In this document: one piece after another, positions 1 to 15,200 of the stretch
How the letters are laid out: every line of letters begins with the position of its first letter
Numbering within the stretch: the stretch's first letter is position 1
Made by a program: the position numbers and the translations under genes
Source of the DNA: Antedon mediterranea
Lineage: Eukaryota > Echinodermata > Crinoidea > Comatulida > Antedonidae
Assembly (NCBI RefSeq): GCF_964355755.1
Contig: NC_092670.1
Location: 23,189,201-23,253,200 of the forward strand
DNA length: 64,000 nucleotides
Direction: 5' to 3'
Notes under the pieces: model-generated
Told to the model about the DNA's origin: nothing
Database searches by the model: none
What the model saw: the letters and a program-made list of their open reading frames with translations, nothing else

Positions 1-950
1 GATACATGATTCGATATCTACAACTCATCTACTACCAGAATATGTAATTATAAAAAAGTTCACCACATAGTTTAGAATCTATGACTGTTTAAAAAAAGGC
101 ATAATTTTGACAAGTTTTTGAACTTTTTCATCAAAAATGCGCGTAAATTGTTTAATTCTACGTGCTCGTATGACGTGATTTTAAGTTGAAATTGTTTGAA
201 AGTTGGTAAATTTACTAAAAAAGACAGGAAAAACAAAAATCAAGCAAAAAAATGATGTTTTTGCGCTACGTGCGCATGCGCGCGTAAAAAAATTGCGCAC
301 GCATGGGAATATTTCAAATGCTCAAAATGATATGAAACGCGTAGAAAGTTGATTAGAAATTGATTTTTCGCATTTTGAAATTTTAAACGCGCGTGCACGC
401 GTAACTTTCTCTAAAACATGCCATTTTCTCTCCACAGAAAGTTAGCGCATGATATGACTTAAATTTTCACTAAGTTTCAATACAAAATGACATATAGTTT
501 TTATTCTATGATCAATCATTGAAATTCATAAAATCGCGCGTAATTTACGCTGCGCGACTCAAAATTCATAAAAAAAAGATTCTTGCACATCTACAGCTAC
601 AGGGTAATCTTTTGACAAAGTTATACAATCATATGTTGGCCAGAATTAGAGATACGCTGCCAACAAAAAATGGGAGAGAAGTGTGTAAAGAAAGAAATAA
701 ATACTAGATTTGAACTCGTCACTACGGACGAGTTAGGTTATCCGCAGTGCAAAAGCCACGTGCACGTCATACGTTAGAATAGTGCGCGCAAAAAAATAAA
801 ACGATTATGGCATTGAAAAATGTTAGTGCGCTCTCTATGTTGCGTCGCGTCTAAGTATATACGGTATAACACTATATACTGTATACGTACTACATACAGT
901 GCAGAATAGGTGAAAATAAGTGACCAAAGTTATTGACGCATTTGAATATG

Positions 951-3900
951 ATGACGTCATCACAATTTTTAAAATGGTGGATCATGCGAAAGGTAATTGA
1001 TTGATCTAGACAATATAAAAAAATTGAGTGAAATGGAATAAGGATAAGTAGAGATGCGCTCTATTAAATTGACGAGCTATGACGAAAGAGAAAAAAATCC
1101 TATATTTTATATTCGGGTGGCCATACGATGACGTCACAATGTCTGGTTAGCCATATCAATGCATGATTCGAGAAAAACAACTCATCTACTTCCAGAATCT
1201 GAAATTTTAAATATTTTCACCTCGGAGTTTAGAATCTATGACTGTTTTAAAAAAGGCATAATTTTGACGAATTTTTGAACTTTTTCTTCAAAAACGCGCG
1301 CAAATTGTTCAATTCTACGTGCTCGTATGACGTGATTTTAAGTCGAAATTGATTGAAAATTGGTAAATGTACTAGAAAAGGCTGAAAAAACAAAAATCAA
1401 GCAAAAAAAAGATGTTTTTGCGCTACGTGCGCACGCGCGCGTAAAAAAATTGCGCACGTGTGGGAATTTTTGAAATGCTCAAAATGACATGAAACGCATA
1501 GAAAGTTGATTAGAAATTGATTTTTCGCATTTTGAAATTTCAAACGCGCGTGCGCGCGTAACTTTTTGTGAAACATGCCATTTTTAATCCATAGAAAGTT
1601 TGCGCATGATCTCACTTAAATTTTCACAAAGTTTCAATACAAAACAACTTTTAGTTTTTATTCTATGATCAATCATTGAAATTCATAAAATCGCGCGTAA
1701 CTTACGCTGCGCAACTCCAAAATCGTCCAAAAGCTTGGCTGCACATCTACAGCTATAGGTCAACCTTATGACAAAGTTATACAATCTTATGTTGGCCACA
1801 AGATAGAGATGTGCTGCGAACAAAATTCGGGGAAAGAAAGAAGAATAACATAGAACTAGATTTGAACTCGTCACTACGGACGAGTTAGGTTATCCGCAGC
1901 GCAAAAGCCACGTGCACGTCATACGTTAGAATATTGAGCGCAAAAAAAAAAACGATTATGGCATTGAAAAATGTTAGTGCGCTCTCTATTTTGCGTCGCG
2001 TCTAAGTATTATACGGTATAACACTATATACTGTATACGTACTACATACAGTGCAGAATAGGTGAAAATAAGTGACCAAAGTTATTGACGCATTTGAACA
2101 TGATGACGTCATCACAATTTTTAAAATCGTGGATCATGGGAAAGATAATTGATTGATCTAGACAATATAAAAAAATTGAGTGAAATGGAATAAGGATAAG
2201 TAGAGATGCGCTCTATTAAATTGACGAGCTATGACGAAAGAGAAAAAAATCCTATATTTTATATTCGGGTGGCCATACGATGACGTCACAATGTCCGGTT
2301 ACCCATATCAATGCATGATTCGAAAAAAACAACTCATCTACTTCCAGAATATGTAATTTTAAAAAAGTTCACCACGTAGTTTAGAATTTATGACTGTTTA
2401 AAAAAAGGTCTAATTTTGACGATTTTTTGAAGTTTTTCATCAAAAACACGCGCAAATTATCCAATTCTACGTGCTCGTGTGACGTGATTTTAAGTCTAAA
2501 TTGATTGAAAATTTATAAATTTACTAGAAAAGGCTGAAAAAACAAAAATCAAGCAAAAAAAAGATGTTTTTGCGCTATGTGCGCACGCGCGCGTAAAAAA
2601 TTTGCGCACGCGTGGGAATTTTTGAAATGCTCAAAATGACATGAAACGCATAGAAAGTTGATTAGAAATTGATTTTTCGCATTTTGAAATTTTAAACGCG
2701 CGTGCGCGCGTAACTTTTTGTAAAACATGCCATTTTTAATCCATAGAAAGTTTGCGCATGATATGACTTAAATTTTCACCAAGTTTCAATACAAAATGAC
2801 TTTTGGTTTTTAATCTATGATCAATCATTGAAATTCATAAAATCACGCGTAACTTACGCTGCGCAACTCCGAAATCGTCCAAAAGCTTGGCTGCACATCT
2901 ACAGCTATAGGTCAATCTTATGACAAAGTTATACAATCTTATGTTGGCCAGAATTAGAGATATGCGACCAACAAAATTCGTGGAAAGAAAGAAGAACATA
3001 GAAAAAAAAAAAAAAAAAAAAAAAAAAAGATCCTGACAATAACAAGGGGTTATCCGCCAAGTGCGGATAACCAAAAAAAAAAAAAAAAACTAGATTTGAA
3101 CTCGTCACTACGGACGAGTTAGGTTATCCGCAGAGCAAAAGCCACGTGCACGTCACACGTTAGAATATTGCGCGCAGAAAAACGATTATGCCATTGAAAA
3201 AAATGTTAGTGCGCCCTCTATTTTGTGTCGCCTCTAAGTATACGGTATAACACTATGTACTGAATACGTACTACATACAGTGCAGAATAGGTGAAAATAA
3301 GTGACCAAAGTTATTGACGCTTTTGAACATGATGACGTCATCACAATTTTAAAAATGGTGAATCGTGCGAAAGATAATTGATTGACCTAGACAATATAAA
3401 AAAAATGGGAGAAAATGGAATAGGGATAAGTGGAGTTGCGCTCTATTTAATGTAACGAGCTATGAAGAAAGAGACAAAAATCCTATATTTTATATTCGAG
3501 TGGCCATACGATGACGTCATAAGGTCCGGTTAGCCATATTGATGCATGATTCGATATCTGCAACTCATCTACTACCAGAATATGTAATTATAAAAAAGTT
3601 CACCACGTAGTTTAGAATCTATGAGAGTTTTAAAAAAAACATAATTTTGACAAATTTTTGAACTTTTTCATCAAAAATGCGCGCAAATTGTTTAATTCTA
3701 CGTGCTCGTATGACGTGATTTTAAGTCGAAATTGATTTAAAATTGAAAAATTTACTAGAAAAGGCTGAAAAAACAAAAATCAAGCAAAAAAAAGATGTTT
3801 TTGCGCTACGTGCGCACGCGCGCGTAAAAAAAATGCGCAAGCCTGGGAATTTTTGAAATGCTCAAAATGATATGAAACGCGTAGAAAATTGATTAGAAGT

Positions 3901-4234
3901 TGATTTTTTGCATTTTGAAATTTTAAACGCACGTGCGCGCGTAACTTTCTTTAAAACATGCCATTTTTAATCCATAGAAAGTTTGCGCTTGATATGACTT
4001 AAATTTTCACAAAGTTTCAATTTAAAATAACTTTCGGTTTTTAATCTATGATCAATCATTTAAATTCATAAAATCGCGCGTAACTTACGCTGCGCAACTC
4101 AAAATTCATAAAAAAAAGTTTCTTGCACATCTACAGCTACAGGGCAATCTTTTGACAAAGTTATACAATCATATGTTGGCCAGAGTTAGAGATACGCTGC
4201 GAACAAAATTCGTGGAAAGAAAGAAGAACATAGA

Positions 4235-4265
<31 letters not shown>

Positions 4266-7200
4266 GATCCTGACAATAACAAGAGGTTATCCGCCAAGTG
4301 CGGATAACCAAAAAAAAAGATCCTGACAATAACAAGGGGTTATCCGCCAAGTGCGGATAACCAACTAGATTTGAACTCGTCACTACGGACGAGTTAGGTT
4401 ATCCGCCTCGCAAAACCCACGCGCATGACACCTAAGTTAGAATATTGCGCGCAGAAAAACGATTATGCCATTGAAAAAATGTTAGTGAGCCCTCTATTTT
4501 GTGTCGCGTCTAAGTGTGTACGGTATACACTATATACTGTATACGTACTGCATACAGTGCAGAATAGGTGAAAATAAGTGACCAAAGTTATTGACGCATT
4601 TGAACATGATGACGTCATCACAATTTTAAAAATGGTGAATCATGCGAAAGATAATTGATTGATCTAGACAATATAAAAAAATTGAGTGAAATGGAATACG
4701 GATAAGTGGAGATGCGCTCTATTAAATTTGACGAGCTATGACGAAAGAGAAAAAAATCTTATATTTTATATTCGGGTGGCCATACGATGACGTCACAATG
4801 TCCGGTTAGCCATATCAATGCATGATTCGAGAAAAACAACTCATCTACTTCCAGAATATGTAATTTTAAAAAAGTTCACCACGTAGTTTAGAAGTTATGA
4901 CAGTTTAAAAAAAGGTCTAATTTTGACGATTTTTTGAAGTTTTTCATCAAAAACACGCGCAAATTATCCAATTCTACGTGCTCGTGTGACGTGATTATAA
5001 GTCGAAATTGATTGAAAATTTATAAATTTACTAGAAAAGGCTGAAAAAATAAAAATCAAGCAAAAAAAAGATGTTTTTGCGCTACGTGCGCACGCGCGCG
5101 TAAAAAAATTGCGCACGCGTGGGAATTTTTGAAATGCTCAAAATGACATGAAACGCATAGAAAGTTGATTAGAAATTGATTTATCGCATTTTGAAATTTT
5201 AAACGCGCGTGCGCGCGTAACTTTTTAAAACCATGCCATTTTTAATCCATAGAAAGTTTGCGCATGATATGACTTAAATTTTCACCAAGTTTCAATACAA
5301 AATGACTTTTGGTTTTTAATCTATGATCAATCATTGAAATTCATAAAATCGAGCGTAACTTACGCTGCGCGACTCGAAAATCAAAAAACAAAGTTTCTTG
5401 CACATCTACAGATATAGTTCAATCTTATGACAAAGTTATACAATCATTTGTTAGCCAGAATTAGAGATATGCTTGCAACAAAATTCGTGGAAAGAAAGAA
5501 GAAAAAAGAAAAAAAAGAAAAAAAATAAAAAAAAAAAGATCCTGACAATAACAAGGGGTTATCCGTCAAGTGCGGATAACCAACTAGACTTGAACTCGTC
5601 ACTTCGGACGAGTTAGGTTATCCGCAGCGCAAAGGCCACGTGCACGCCACACGTCAGAATATTGCGCGCAGAAAAACGATTATGCCATTGAAAAAAAAAT
5701 TAGTGCGCTCTCTATTTTGCGTCACGTATAAGTATATACGGTATACGCTATATACTGTATAGGTACTACATACAGTGCAGAATAGGTGAAAATATGTGAC
5801 CAAAGTTACTGACGCTTTTGCACATGATGACGTCATAGAAATTTCAAAAAATGTGAATCATGCGAAAGATAATTGATTGACCTAGACAATATATTAAAAT
5901 GGAGGGAAATGGAATACGGATAAGTGGAGATGCGCTCTATTAAACGTGATGAGCTATGCGAAAAAGACAAAAATCCTATATTTTATATTCGAGTGGCCAT
6001 ACGATGACGTCATAATGTTCGGTTAGCCATATTCATGAATGATTTGATATCTACAACTCATCTACTTCCAGAATCTGTAATTTAAAAAAAGTTCACCACG
6101 TAGTTTATAATCTATGACTTTTTTAAAAAAGGCATAATTTTCACGAATTTTTGAACTTTTTCATCAAAAACGCGCGCAAATTTTTCAATTCTACGTGCTC
6201 GTATGACGTGATTTTAAGTCGAAATTGTTTGGAAGTTAGTAAATCTACTAAAAAAAGACAGGAAAAACAAAAATCAAGCCAAAAAATGATGTTTTTGCGA
6301 TACGTGCGCACGCACGCGTAACAAAATTGCGCACGCGTAGGAATTTTTGAAACGCTCAAAATGACATGAAACGCGTAGAAAGTTGATTAGAAATTAATTT
6401 TTCGCATTTTGAAATTTTAAATGCGCGTGCGCGCGTAACTTTCTGCGCAACCTGCCATTTTTAATCCATAGAAAGTTTCCGATTAATATGACTTAAATTT
6501 TCACCAAGTTTCAAAACAAAATTACTTTTGGTTTTTAATCTATGATCAATCATTGAAATTCATAAAATCGCGCGTAAGTTACGCTGCGCAACTCGGACTG
6601 GACCGAAAACCTTATTACGACATCTTCAGATAGAGGTCAATCTTCTGATAAAGTTATACAATGTTATGTTAAGAAGATTTTGAGATACACGCGCAACAAA
6701 ATTCTGGGAAAGAAAGAAGAAAAAAGAACTAGATTTGAACTCGTCACTACGGACGAGTTAGGTTATCCGCAGCGAAAAGGCCACTTGCACGTCATACATT
6801 AAAATATTGCGCGCAGAAAAACGATTAAGTCATTGAAACAATTTCAATGTGCTCTCTATTTTTCGTCACGTCTGAGTATATACGGTATACACTATATACT
6901 GTATACGTACTACATACAGTGCAGAATAGGTGAAAATAAGTGACCAAAGTTATTGACGCTTTTGAACATGATGACGTCATTACAATTTTGAAAATGGTGA
7001 ATCGTGCGAAAGGTAATTGATAGACCTAGACAACATAAAAAAATGGGGGGAAATGAAATACAAATAAGTGGAGATGCGCTATATTAAATGTGACGAGCTA
7101 CGAGGAAAGAGACAAAAATCCTCTATTTTATATTCGAGTGGCCATACGATGACGTCAGAATGTCCGGTTAGCCATATTGATGCATTATTTGATATCTGCA

Positions 7201-8005
7201 ACTCATCTACTACCAGAATATGTAATTATAAAAAAGTTCACCACGTAGTTTAAAATCTATGACTGTTTAAAAAAAGACCTAATTTTGACAAATTTTTGAA
7301 CTTTTTCATCAAAAATGCGCGTAAATTGTTTAATTCTACGTGCTCTTATGACGTGATTTTAAGTCGAAATTGTTTGAAAGCTGGTAAATTTTCTAAAAAA
7401 GACAGGAAAAACAAAAATCAATCAAAAAAATGATGTTTTTGCGCTACGTGCGCACGTGCGCGTAAAAAAATTGCGCACGCGTGGGAATTTTTGAAATGCT
7501 CAAAATGACATGAAACGCGTAGAAAGTTGATTAGATATTGATTTTTCGCATTTTGAAATTTTAAACGCGCGTGCACGCGTAACTTTTTGTAAATCATGCC
7601 ATTTTTAATCCATAGGAAGTTTGCGCATGATATGACTTAAATTTTCACCAAGTTTCAATACAAAATGACTTTTGGTTTTTAATCTATGATCAATCATTGA
7701 AATTCATAAAATTGCGCGTAACTTACGCTGCGCAGCTCGAAAATCAAAAAACAAAGTTTCTTGCACATCTACAGATATAGGTCAATCTTATGACAAAGTT
7801 ATACAATCTTATGTTGGCCAGAATTAGAGATATGCGACCAACAAAATTCGTGGAAAGAAAGAAGAAAATAGAAAAAAAAAGAGAAAAATAAAAAAAAGAT
7901 CCTGACAATAACAAGAGGTTATCCGCCAAGTGCGGATAACCAAAAAAAAGAAAAAAAAAAAGATCCTGACAATAACAAGAGGTTATCCGCCAAGTGCGGA
8001 TAACC

Positions 8006-8036
<31 letters not shown>

Positions 8037-9222
8037 TCCTGACAATAACAAGGGGTTATCCGCCAAGTGCGGATAACCAACTAGATTTGAACTCGTCACT
8101 ACGGACGAGTTAGGTTATCCGCAGTCCTATAGCCACATGCACGTCATACGTTGGAATATTGCGCGCAGAAAAACGATTATGCCATTGAAAAAATGTGAGT
8201 GCGCTCTCTATTTTGTGTCACGTCAAGTGTATACGGTATACACTATATACCGTATACGTACTACATACAGTTCAGAATAGGTGAAAATAAGTGACCAAAG
8301 TTATTGACGCTTTTGCACATGATGACGTCATAACAATTTTTAAAATGGTGAATCATGCGAAAGATAATTGATTGACATAGACAATATAAAGAAATTGAGG
8401 GCAATGGAATACGGATAAGTGGAGATGCGCTCTATTAAATGTGATGAGCTATACGAAAGAGAAAAAAATCCTATATTTTATATTCGAGTGGCCATACGAT
8501 GACGTCACAATGTCCTGATAGCCATATTGATACATGATTCGATATCTACAACTCATCTACTACCAGAATATGTAATTATAAAAAAGTTTACCACGTAGTT
8601 TAGAATCTATGACTGTTTAAAAAAAGGCATAATTTTGACAAATTTTTGGACTTTTTCATCAAAATTGCGCGCAAATTGTTTAATTCTACGTGCTCGTATG
8701 ACGAGATTTTAAGGCAAAATTGATTGAAAATTGGTAAATATATTATAAAAGACAGAAAAAACAAAAATCAAGCAAAAAAAAGATGTTTTTGCGCTACGTG
8801 CGCACGCGCGCGTAAAAAAATTGCGCAAGCCTGGGAATTTTTGAAATGCTCAAAATGATATGAAACGCGTAGAAAATTGATTAGAAGTTGATTTTTTGCA
8901 TTTTGAAATTTTAAACGCGCGTGCGCGCGTAACTTTCTGTGAAACATGCAATTTTTAATCCATAGAAAGTTTGCGCTTGATATGACTTAAATTTTCACAA
9001 AGTTTCAATACAAAATAACTTTCGGTTTTTAATCTATGATCAATCATTTAAATTCATAAAATCGCGCGTAACTTACGCTGCGCAACTCAAAATTCATAAA
9101 AAAAAGTTTCTTGCACATCTACAGCAACAGGGCAATCTTTTGACAAAGTTATACAATCATATGTTGGCCAGAGTTAGAGATACGCTGCGAACAAAATTCG
9201 TGGAAAGAAAGAAGAACATAGA

Positions 9223-9253
<31 letters not shown>

Positions 9254-12200
9254 GATCCTGACAATAACAAGAGGTTATCCGCCAAGTGCGGATAACCAAA
9301 AAAAAAAAAAAAAAGATCCTGACAATAACAAGGGGTTATCCGCCAAGTGCGGATAACCAAAAAAAAGATCCTGACAATAACAAGGGGTTATCCGCCAAGT
9401 GCGGATAACCAACTAGATTTGAACTCGTCACTACGGACGAGTTAGGTTATCCGCAGCGCAAAAGGCACGTGCACTTCATACGTTAGAATATTGCGCGCAA
9501 AAAAAAAACGATTAATGACATTGAAAAAATGTTAGTGCGCTCTCTATTTTGTGTCACGTTTGAGTATATACAGTATGTACTATATACTGTATATGTACTA
9601 CGTACAGTTCAGAATAGGTGAAAATAAGGGACCAAAGTTATTGACGCTTTTGAACAAGATGACGTCATAAAAATTTTAAAAATGGTGAATCATGCGAAAG
9701 ATAATTGATTGACCTAGACAATATAAAAAATAGAGGGCAATGGAATACGGATAAGGGGAGATGCGCTCTATTAAATGTGACGAGCTATGACGAAAGAGAC
9801 AAAAATCCTATATTTCATATTTGAGTGGCCAAACGATGACGTCACAATGTCCGGTTCGCCATATCGATGCATGATTCGAAATCTACAACTAATCAACTTC
9901 CAGAATATGTAATTTTAAAAAAGTTCACCACGTAGTTTACAATCTATGACTTTTTTTAAAAAGGCATAATTTTCACGAATTTTTTAACTTTTTCATCAAA
10001 AACGCGCGCAAATTTTTCAATTCTACGTGCTCGTATGACGTGATTTTTAGTCAAAATTGTTTGAAAGTTGGTAAATCTACTAAAAAAAGACAGGAAAAAC
10101 AAAATTCAAGCCAAAAAATGATGTTTTTGCGTTACGTGCGCACGCGCGCGTAAAAAAATTGCGCACGTGTAGGAATTTTTGAAATGCTCAAAATGACATG
10201 AAACGCGTAGAAAGTTGATTAGAAGTTGATTTTTCACATTTTGAAATTTTAAACGCGCGTGCGCGCGTAACTTACTGCACAACCTGCCATTTTTAATTCA
10301 TAGAAAGTTTGCGCTTAATATGACTTAAATTTTCATCAAGTTTCAATACAAAATGACTTTTGGTTTTTAATCTATGATCAATAATTGAAATTCATAAAAT
10401 CACGCGTAACTTACGCTGCGCAACTCGGACGGGACCGAAAACCTTATTACGACATCTTCAGTAAGAGGTCAATCTTCTGATAAAGTTATACAATGTTATG
10501 TTAAGAAGATTTAGAGATACACGCGCAACAAAATTCTGGGAAAGAAAGAAGAAAAAAGAAAAAAAAGAACTAGATTTGAACTCGTCACTACGGACGAGTT
10601 AGGTTATCCGCAGCGCAAAAGCCACGTGCACGTCATACGTTAAAATATTGCGCGCAGAAAAACGATTAAGTCATTGAAACAATTTCAGTGTGCTCTCTAT
10701 TTTTCGTCACGTCTGAGTATATACGGTATACACTACATACTGTATACGTACTACATACAGTGCAGAATAGGTGAAAATAAGTGACCAAAGTTATTGACGC
10801 TTTTGAACATGATGACGTCATTACAATTTTGAAAATGGTGAATCGTGCGAAAGGTAATTGATAGACCTAGACAACATAAAGAAATGGGGTGAAATGGAAT
10901 ACAAATAAGTGGAGATGCGCTATATTAAATGTGACGAGCTACGAGGAAAGAGACAAAAATCCTATATTTTATATTCGAGTGGCCATACGATGACGTCAGA
11001 ATGTCCGGTTAGCCATATTGATGCATTATTTGATATCTGCAACTCATCTACTACCAGAATATGTAATTATAAAAAAGTTCACCACGTAGTTTAGAATCTA
11101 TGACTGTTTAAAAAAAGACATAATTTTGACAAATTTTTGAACTTTTTCATCAAAAATGCGCGTAAATTGTTTAATTCTACGTGCTCGTATGACGTGATTT
11201 TAAGTCGAAATTGTTTCAAAGCTGGTAAATTTTCTAAAAAAGACAGAAAAAACAAAAATCAATCAAAAAAATGATGTTTTTGAGCTACGTGCGCACGTGC
11301 GCGTAAAAAAATTGCGCACGGGTGGGAATTTTTGAAATGCTCAAAATGACATGAAACGCGTAGAAAGTTGATTAGATATTAATTTTTCGCATTTTGAAAT
11401 TTTAAATACGCGTGCGCGCGTAACTTTTTATGAAACATGCCAATTTTAATCCATAGAAAGTTTGCGCATTATATGACTTAAATGTTCACCAAGTTTCAAT
11501 ACAAAACGACTTTTAGTTTTTATTCTATGATCAATCATTGAAATTCACAAAATCGCGCGTAACTTACGCTGCGCGACTCGAAATTTGAAAAAAAAAGTTT
11601 CTTGCACATCTACAGCTACAGGGCAATCATTTGACAAAGTTATACAATCATATGTTGGCCAGAATTAGAGATACGCTGCGCACAAAAAATGGGGGAGAAG
11701 GATGTAAGGAAAGAAATAAATACTAGATTTGAACTCGTCACTACGGACAAGTTAGGTTATCCGCAGCGCAAAAGCCACGTGCACGTCGTACGTTAGAATA
11801 TTTCGCGCAGAAAAACGATTATGCCATTGAAAAAAATGTTAGTGTGCCCTCTATTTTGCGTCACGTCTGAGTATATACGGTATACACTATATACTGTATA
11901 CGTACTACGTACAGTGCAGAATAGGTGAAAAGAAGTGACCAAAGTTATTGACGCTTTTGAACATGATGACGTCATAACAATCTTAAAAATTGTTAACCAT
12001 GCGAAAGATAATTGATTGACCTAGACAATATAACAAAATGGGGGGAAATGCAATACGGATAAGTAGAGATGCGCTCTATTAAATGTGATGAGCTATGCGA
12101 AAGAGACAAAAATCCTATATTTTATATTCCAGTGGCCATACGATGACGTCACAATGTCCGGTTAGCCATATGGATGCATGATTTGATATCTACAACTCAT

Positions 12201-15200
12201 CTACTTCCAGAATCTGAAATTTTAAAAATGTTCACCACGGAGTTTAGAATCTATGACTTTTTAAATAAAGGCATAATTTTCACGAATTTTTGAACTTTTT
12301 CATCAAAAACACGCGCAAATGTTTCAATTCTACGTGCTCGTATGACGTGATTTTAAGTCCAAATTGTTTGAAAGTTGGTCAATTTACTAGAAAAGGCTGG
12401 AAAATCAAAAATCAAACAAAAAAAAGATGTTTTTGCGCTACGTGCGCACGCGCGCGTAAAAAAATTGCGCATGCCTGGGAATTTTTGAAATGCTCAAAAT
12501 GACATGAAACGCGTAGAAAGTTGATTAGAAGTTGATTTTTTGCATTTTGAAATTTTAAACGCGCGTGCGCGCGTAACTTTTTGTACAACCTGCCATTTTT
12601 AATCCATAGAAAGTTTGCGCTTGATATAACTTAAATGTTCACCAAGTTTCAATACAAAATGACTTTTGGTATTTTATCTATGATCAATCATTGAAATTCA
12701 TAAAACCGCGCGTAACTTACGCTGCGCAACTCAAAATTCATAAAAAAAAGTTTCTTGCACATCTACAGCTACAGGGCAATCTTATGACAAAGTTATACAA
12801 TCTTATGTTGGCCAGAATTAGAGATACGCTGCGTACAAAATTCGTGGAAAGAAAGAAGAATAAAGAAAAAAAAAAAAAAAAAAAAAAAAGATCCTGACAA
12901 TAACAAGAGGTTATCCGCCAAGTGCGGATAACCAACTAGACTTGAACTCGTCACTTCGGACGAGTTAGGTTATCCGCAGCGCAAAGGCCACGCGCACGCC
13001 ACACGTCAGAATATTGCGCACAGAAAAACGATTATGCCATTGAAAAAAAATTTAGTGCGCTCTCTATTTTGCGTCACGTATAAGTATATACGGTATACGC
13101 TATATACTGTATAGGTACTACATACAGTGCAGAATAGGTGAAAATATGTGACCAAAGTTACTGACGCTTTTGCACATGATGACGTCATAGAAATTTCAAA
13201 AAATGTGAATCATGCGAAAGATAATTGATTGACCTAGACAATATAAAAAAATTGAGGGAAATGGAATACGGATAAGTGGAGATGCGCTTTATTAAATGTG
13301 ACGAGCTATGACGAAAGAGAAAAAAATCCTATATTTTATATTCGAGTGGCCATACGATGACGTCATAATGTTCGGTTAGCCATATTCATGGATGATTTGA
13401 TATCTACAACTCATCTACTTCCAGAATCTGTAATTTAAAAAAAGTTCACCACGTAGTTTATAATCTATGACTTTTTTAAAAAAGGCATAATTTTCACGAA
13501 TTTTTGAACTTTTTCATCAAAAACGCGCGCAAATTTTTCAATTCTACGTGCTCGTATGACGTGATTTTAAGTCGAAATTGTTTGGAAGTTAGTAAATCTA
13601 CTAAAAAAAGACAGGAAAAACAAAAATCAAGCCAAAAAATGATGTTTTTGCGCTACGTGCGCACGCACGCGTAAAAAAATTGCGCACGCGTGGGAATTTT
13701 TGAAACGCTCAAAATGACATGAAACGCGTAGAAAGTTGATTAGAAATTGATTTTTTGCATTTTGAAATTTTAAATGCGCGTGCGCGCGTAACTTTCTGCG
13801 CAACCTGCCATTTTTAATCCATAGAAAGTTTCCGATTAATATGACTTAAATGTTCACCAAGTTTCAATACAAAATGACTTTTGGTTTTTAATCTATGATC
13901 AATCATTGAAATTCATAAAACCGCGCGTAACTTACGCTGCGCAACTCAAAATTCATAAAAAAAAGTTTCTTGCACATCTACAGCTACAGGGCAATCTTAT
14001 GACAAAGTTATACAATCTTATGTTGGCCAGAATTAGAGATACGCTGCGTACAAAATTCGTGGAAAGAAAGAAGAATAAAGAAAAAAAAAAAAAAAAAAAA
14101 AAAAGATCCTGACAATAACAAGAGGTTATCCGCCAAGTGCGGATAACCAACTAGATTTGAACTCGTCACTACGGACGAGTTAGGTTATCCGCATCGCAAA
14201 ACCCACGCGCATGACACCTAAGTTAGAATATTGCGCGAAGAAAAACGATTATGCCATTGAAAAAATGTTAGTGAGCCCTCTATTTTGTGTCACGTCTAAG
14301 TGTGTACGGTATACACTATATACTGTATACGTACTACATACAGTGCAGAATAGGTGAAAATAAGTGACCAAAGTTATTGACGCATTTGAACATGATGACG
14401 TCATCACAATTTTAAAAATGGTGAATCATGCGAAAGATAATTGATTGATCTAGACAATATAAAAAAATTGAGTGAAATGGAATACGGATAAGTGGAGATG
14501 CGCTCTATTAAATTTGACGAGCTATGACGAAAGAGAAAAAATCCTATATTTTATATTCGGGTGGCCATACGATGATGTCACAATGTCCGGTTAGCCATAT
14601 CAATGCATGATTCGAGAAAAACAACTCATCTACTTCCAGAATATGTAATTTTAAAAAAGTTCACCACGTAGTTTAGAATTTATGACTGTTTAAAAAAAGG
14701 TCTAATTTTGACGATTTTTTGAAGTTTTTCATCAAAAACACGCGCAAATTATCCAATTCTACGTGCTCGTGTGACGTGATTTTAAGTCGAAATTGATTGA
14801 AAGTTGGTAAAATTACTAAAGAAGGCTGAAAAAACAAAAATCTAGCAAAAAAAAGATGTTTTTGCGCTACGTGCGCACGCGCGCGTAAAAATATTGCGCA
14901 CGCGTGGGAATTTTTGAAATGCTCAAAATGACATGAAACGCGTAGAAAGTTGATTAGAAATGAATTTTGCGCATTTTGAAATTTTAAACGCGCGTGCGCG
15001 CGTTACTTTATTAGAAACATGCCATTTTTAATCCATAGAAAGTTTGCGCATGATATAACTTAAATTTTCACCAAGTTTCAATATAAAATGACTTTTGGTT
15101 TTTAATTTATGATCAATCATTGAAATTCATAAAATCGCGCGTAACTTACGCTGCGCGACTCGAAATTCATAAAAAAAAGTTTCTTGCACATCTACAGCAA

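Noticed and set aside
12691-14112. Repeated 60-87 codon frames in the satellite (for example MKFIKPRVTYAAQ...KKKKKK and Phe-rich antisense frames)
   Set aside because: They recur because the DNA repeats, run into poly-A/poly-T, differ by shifts between units and have no domain or codon signal.
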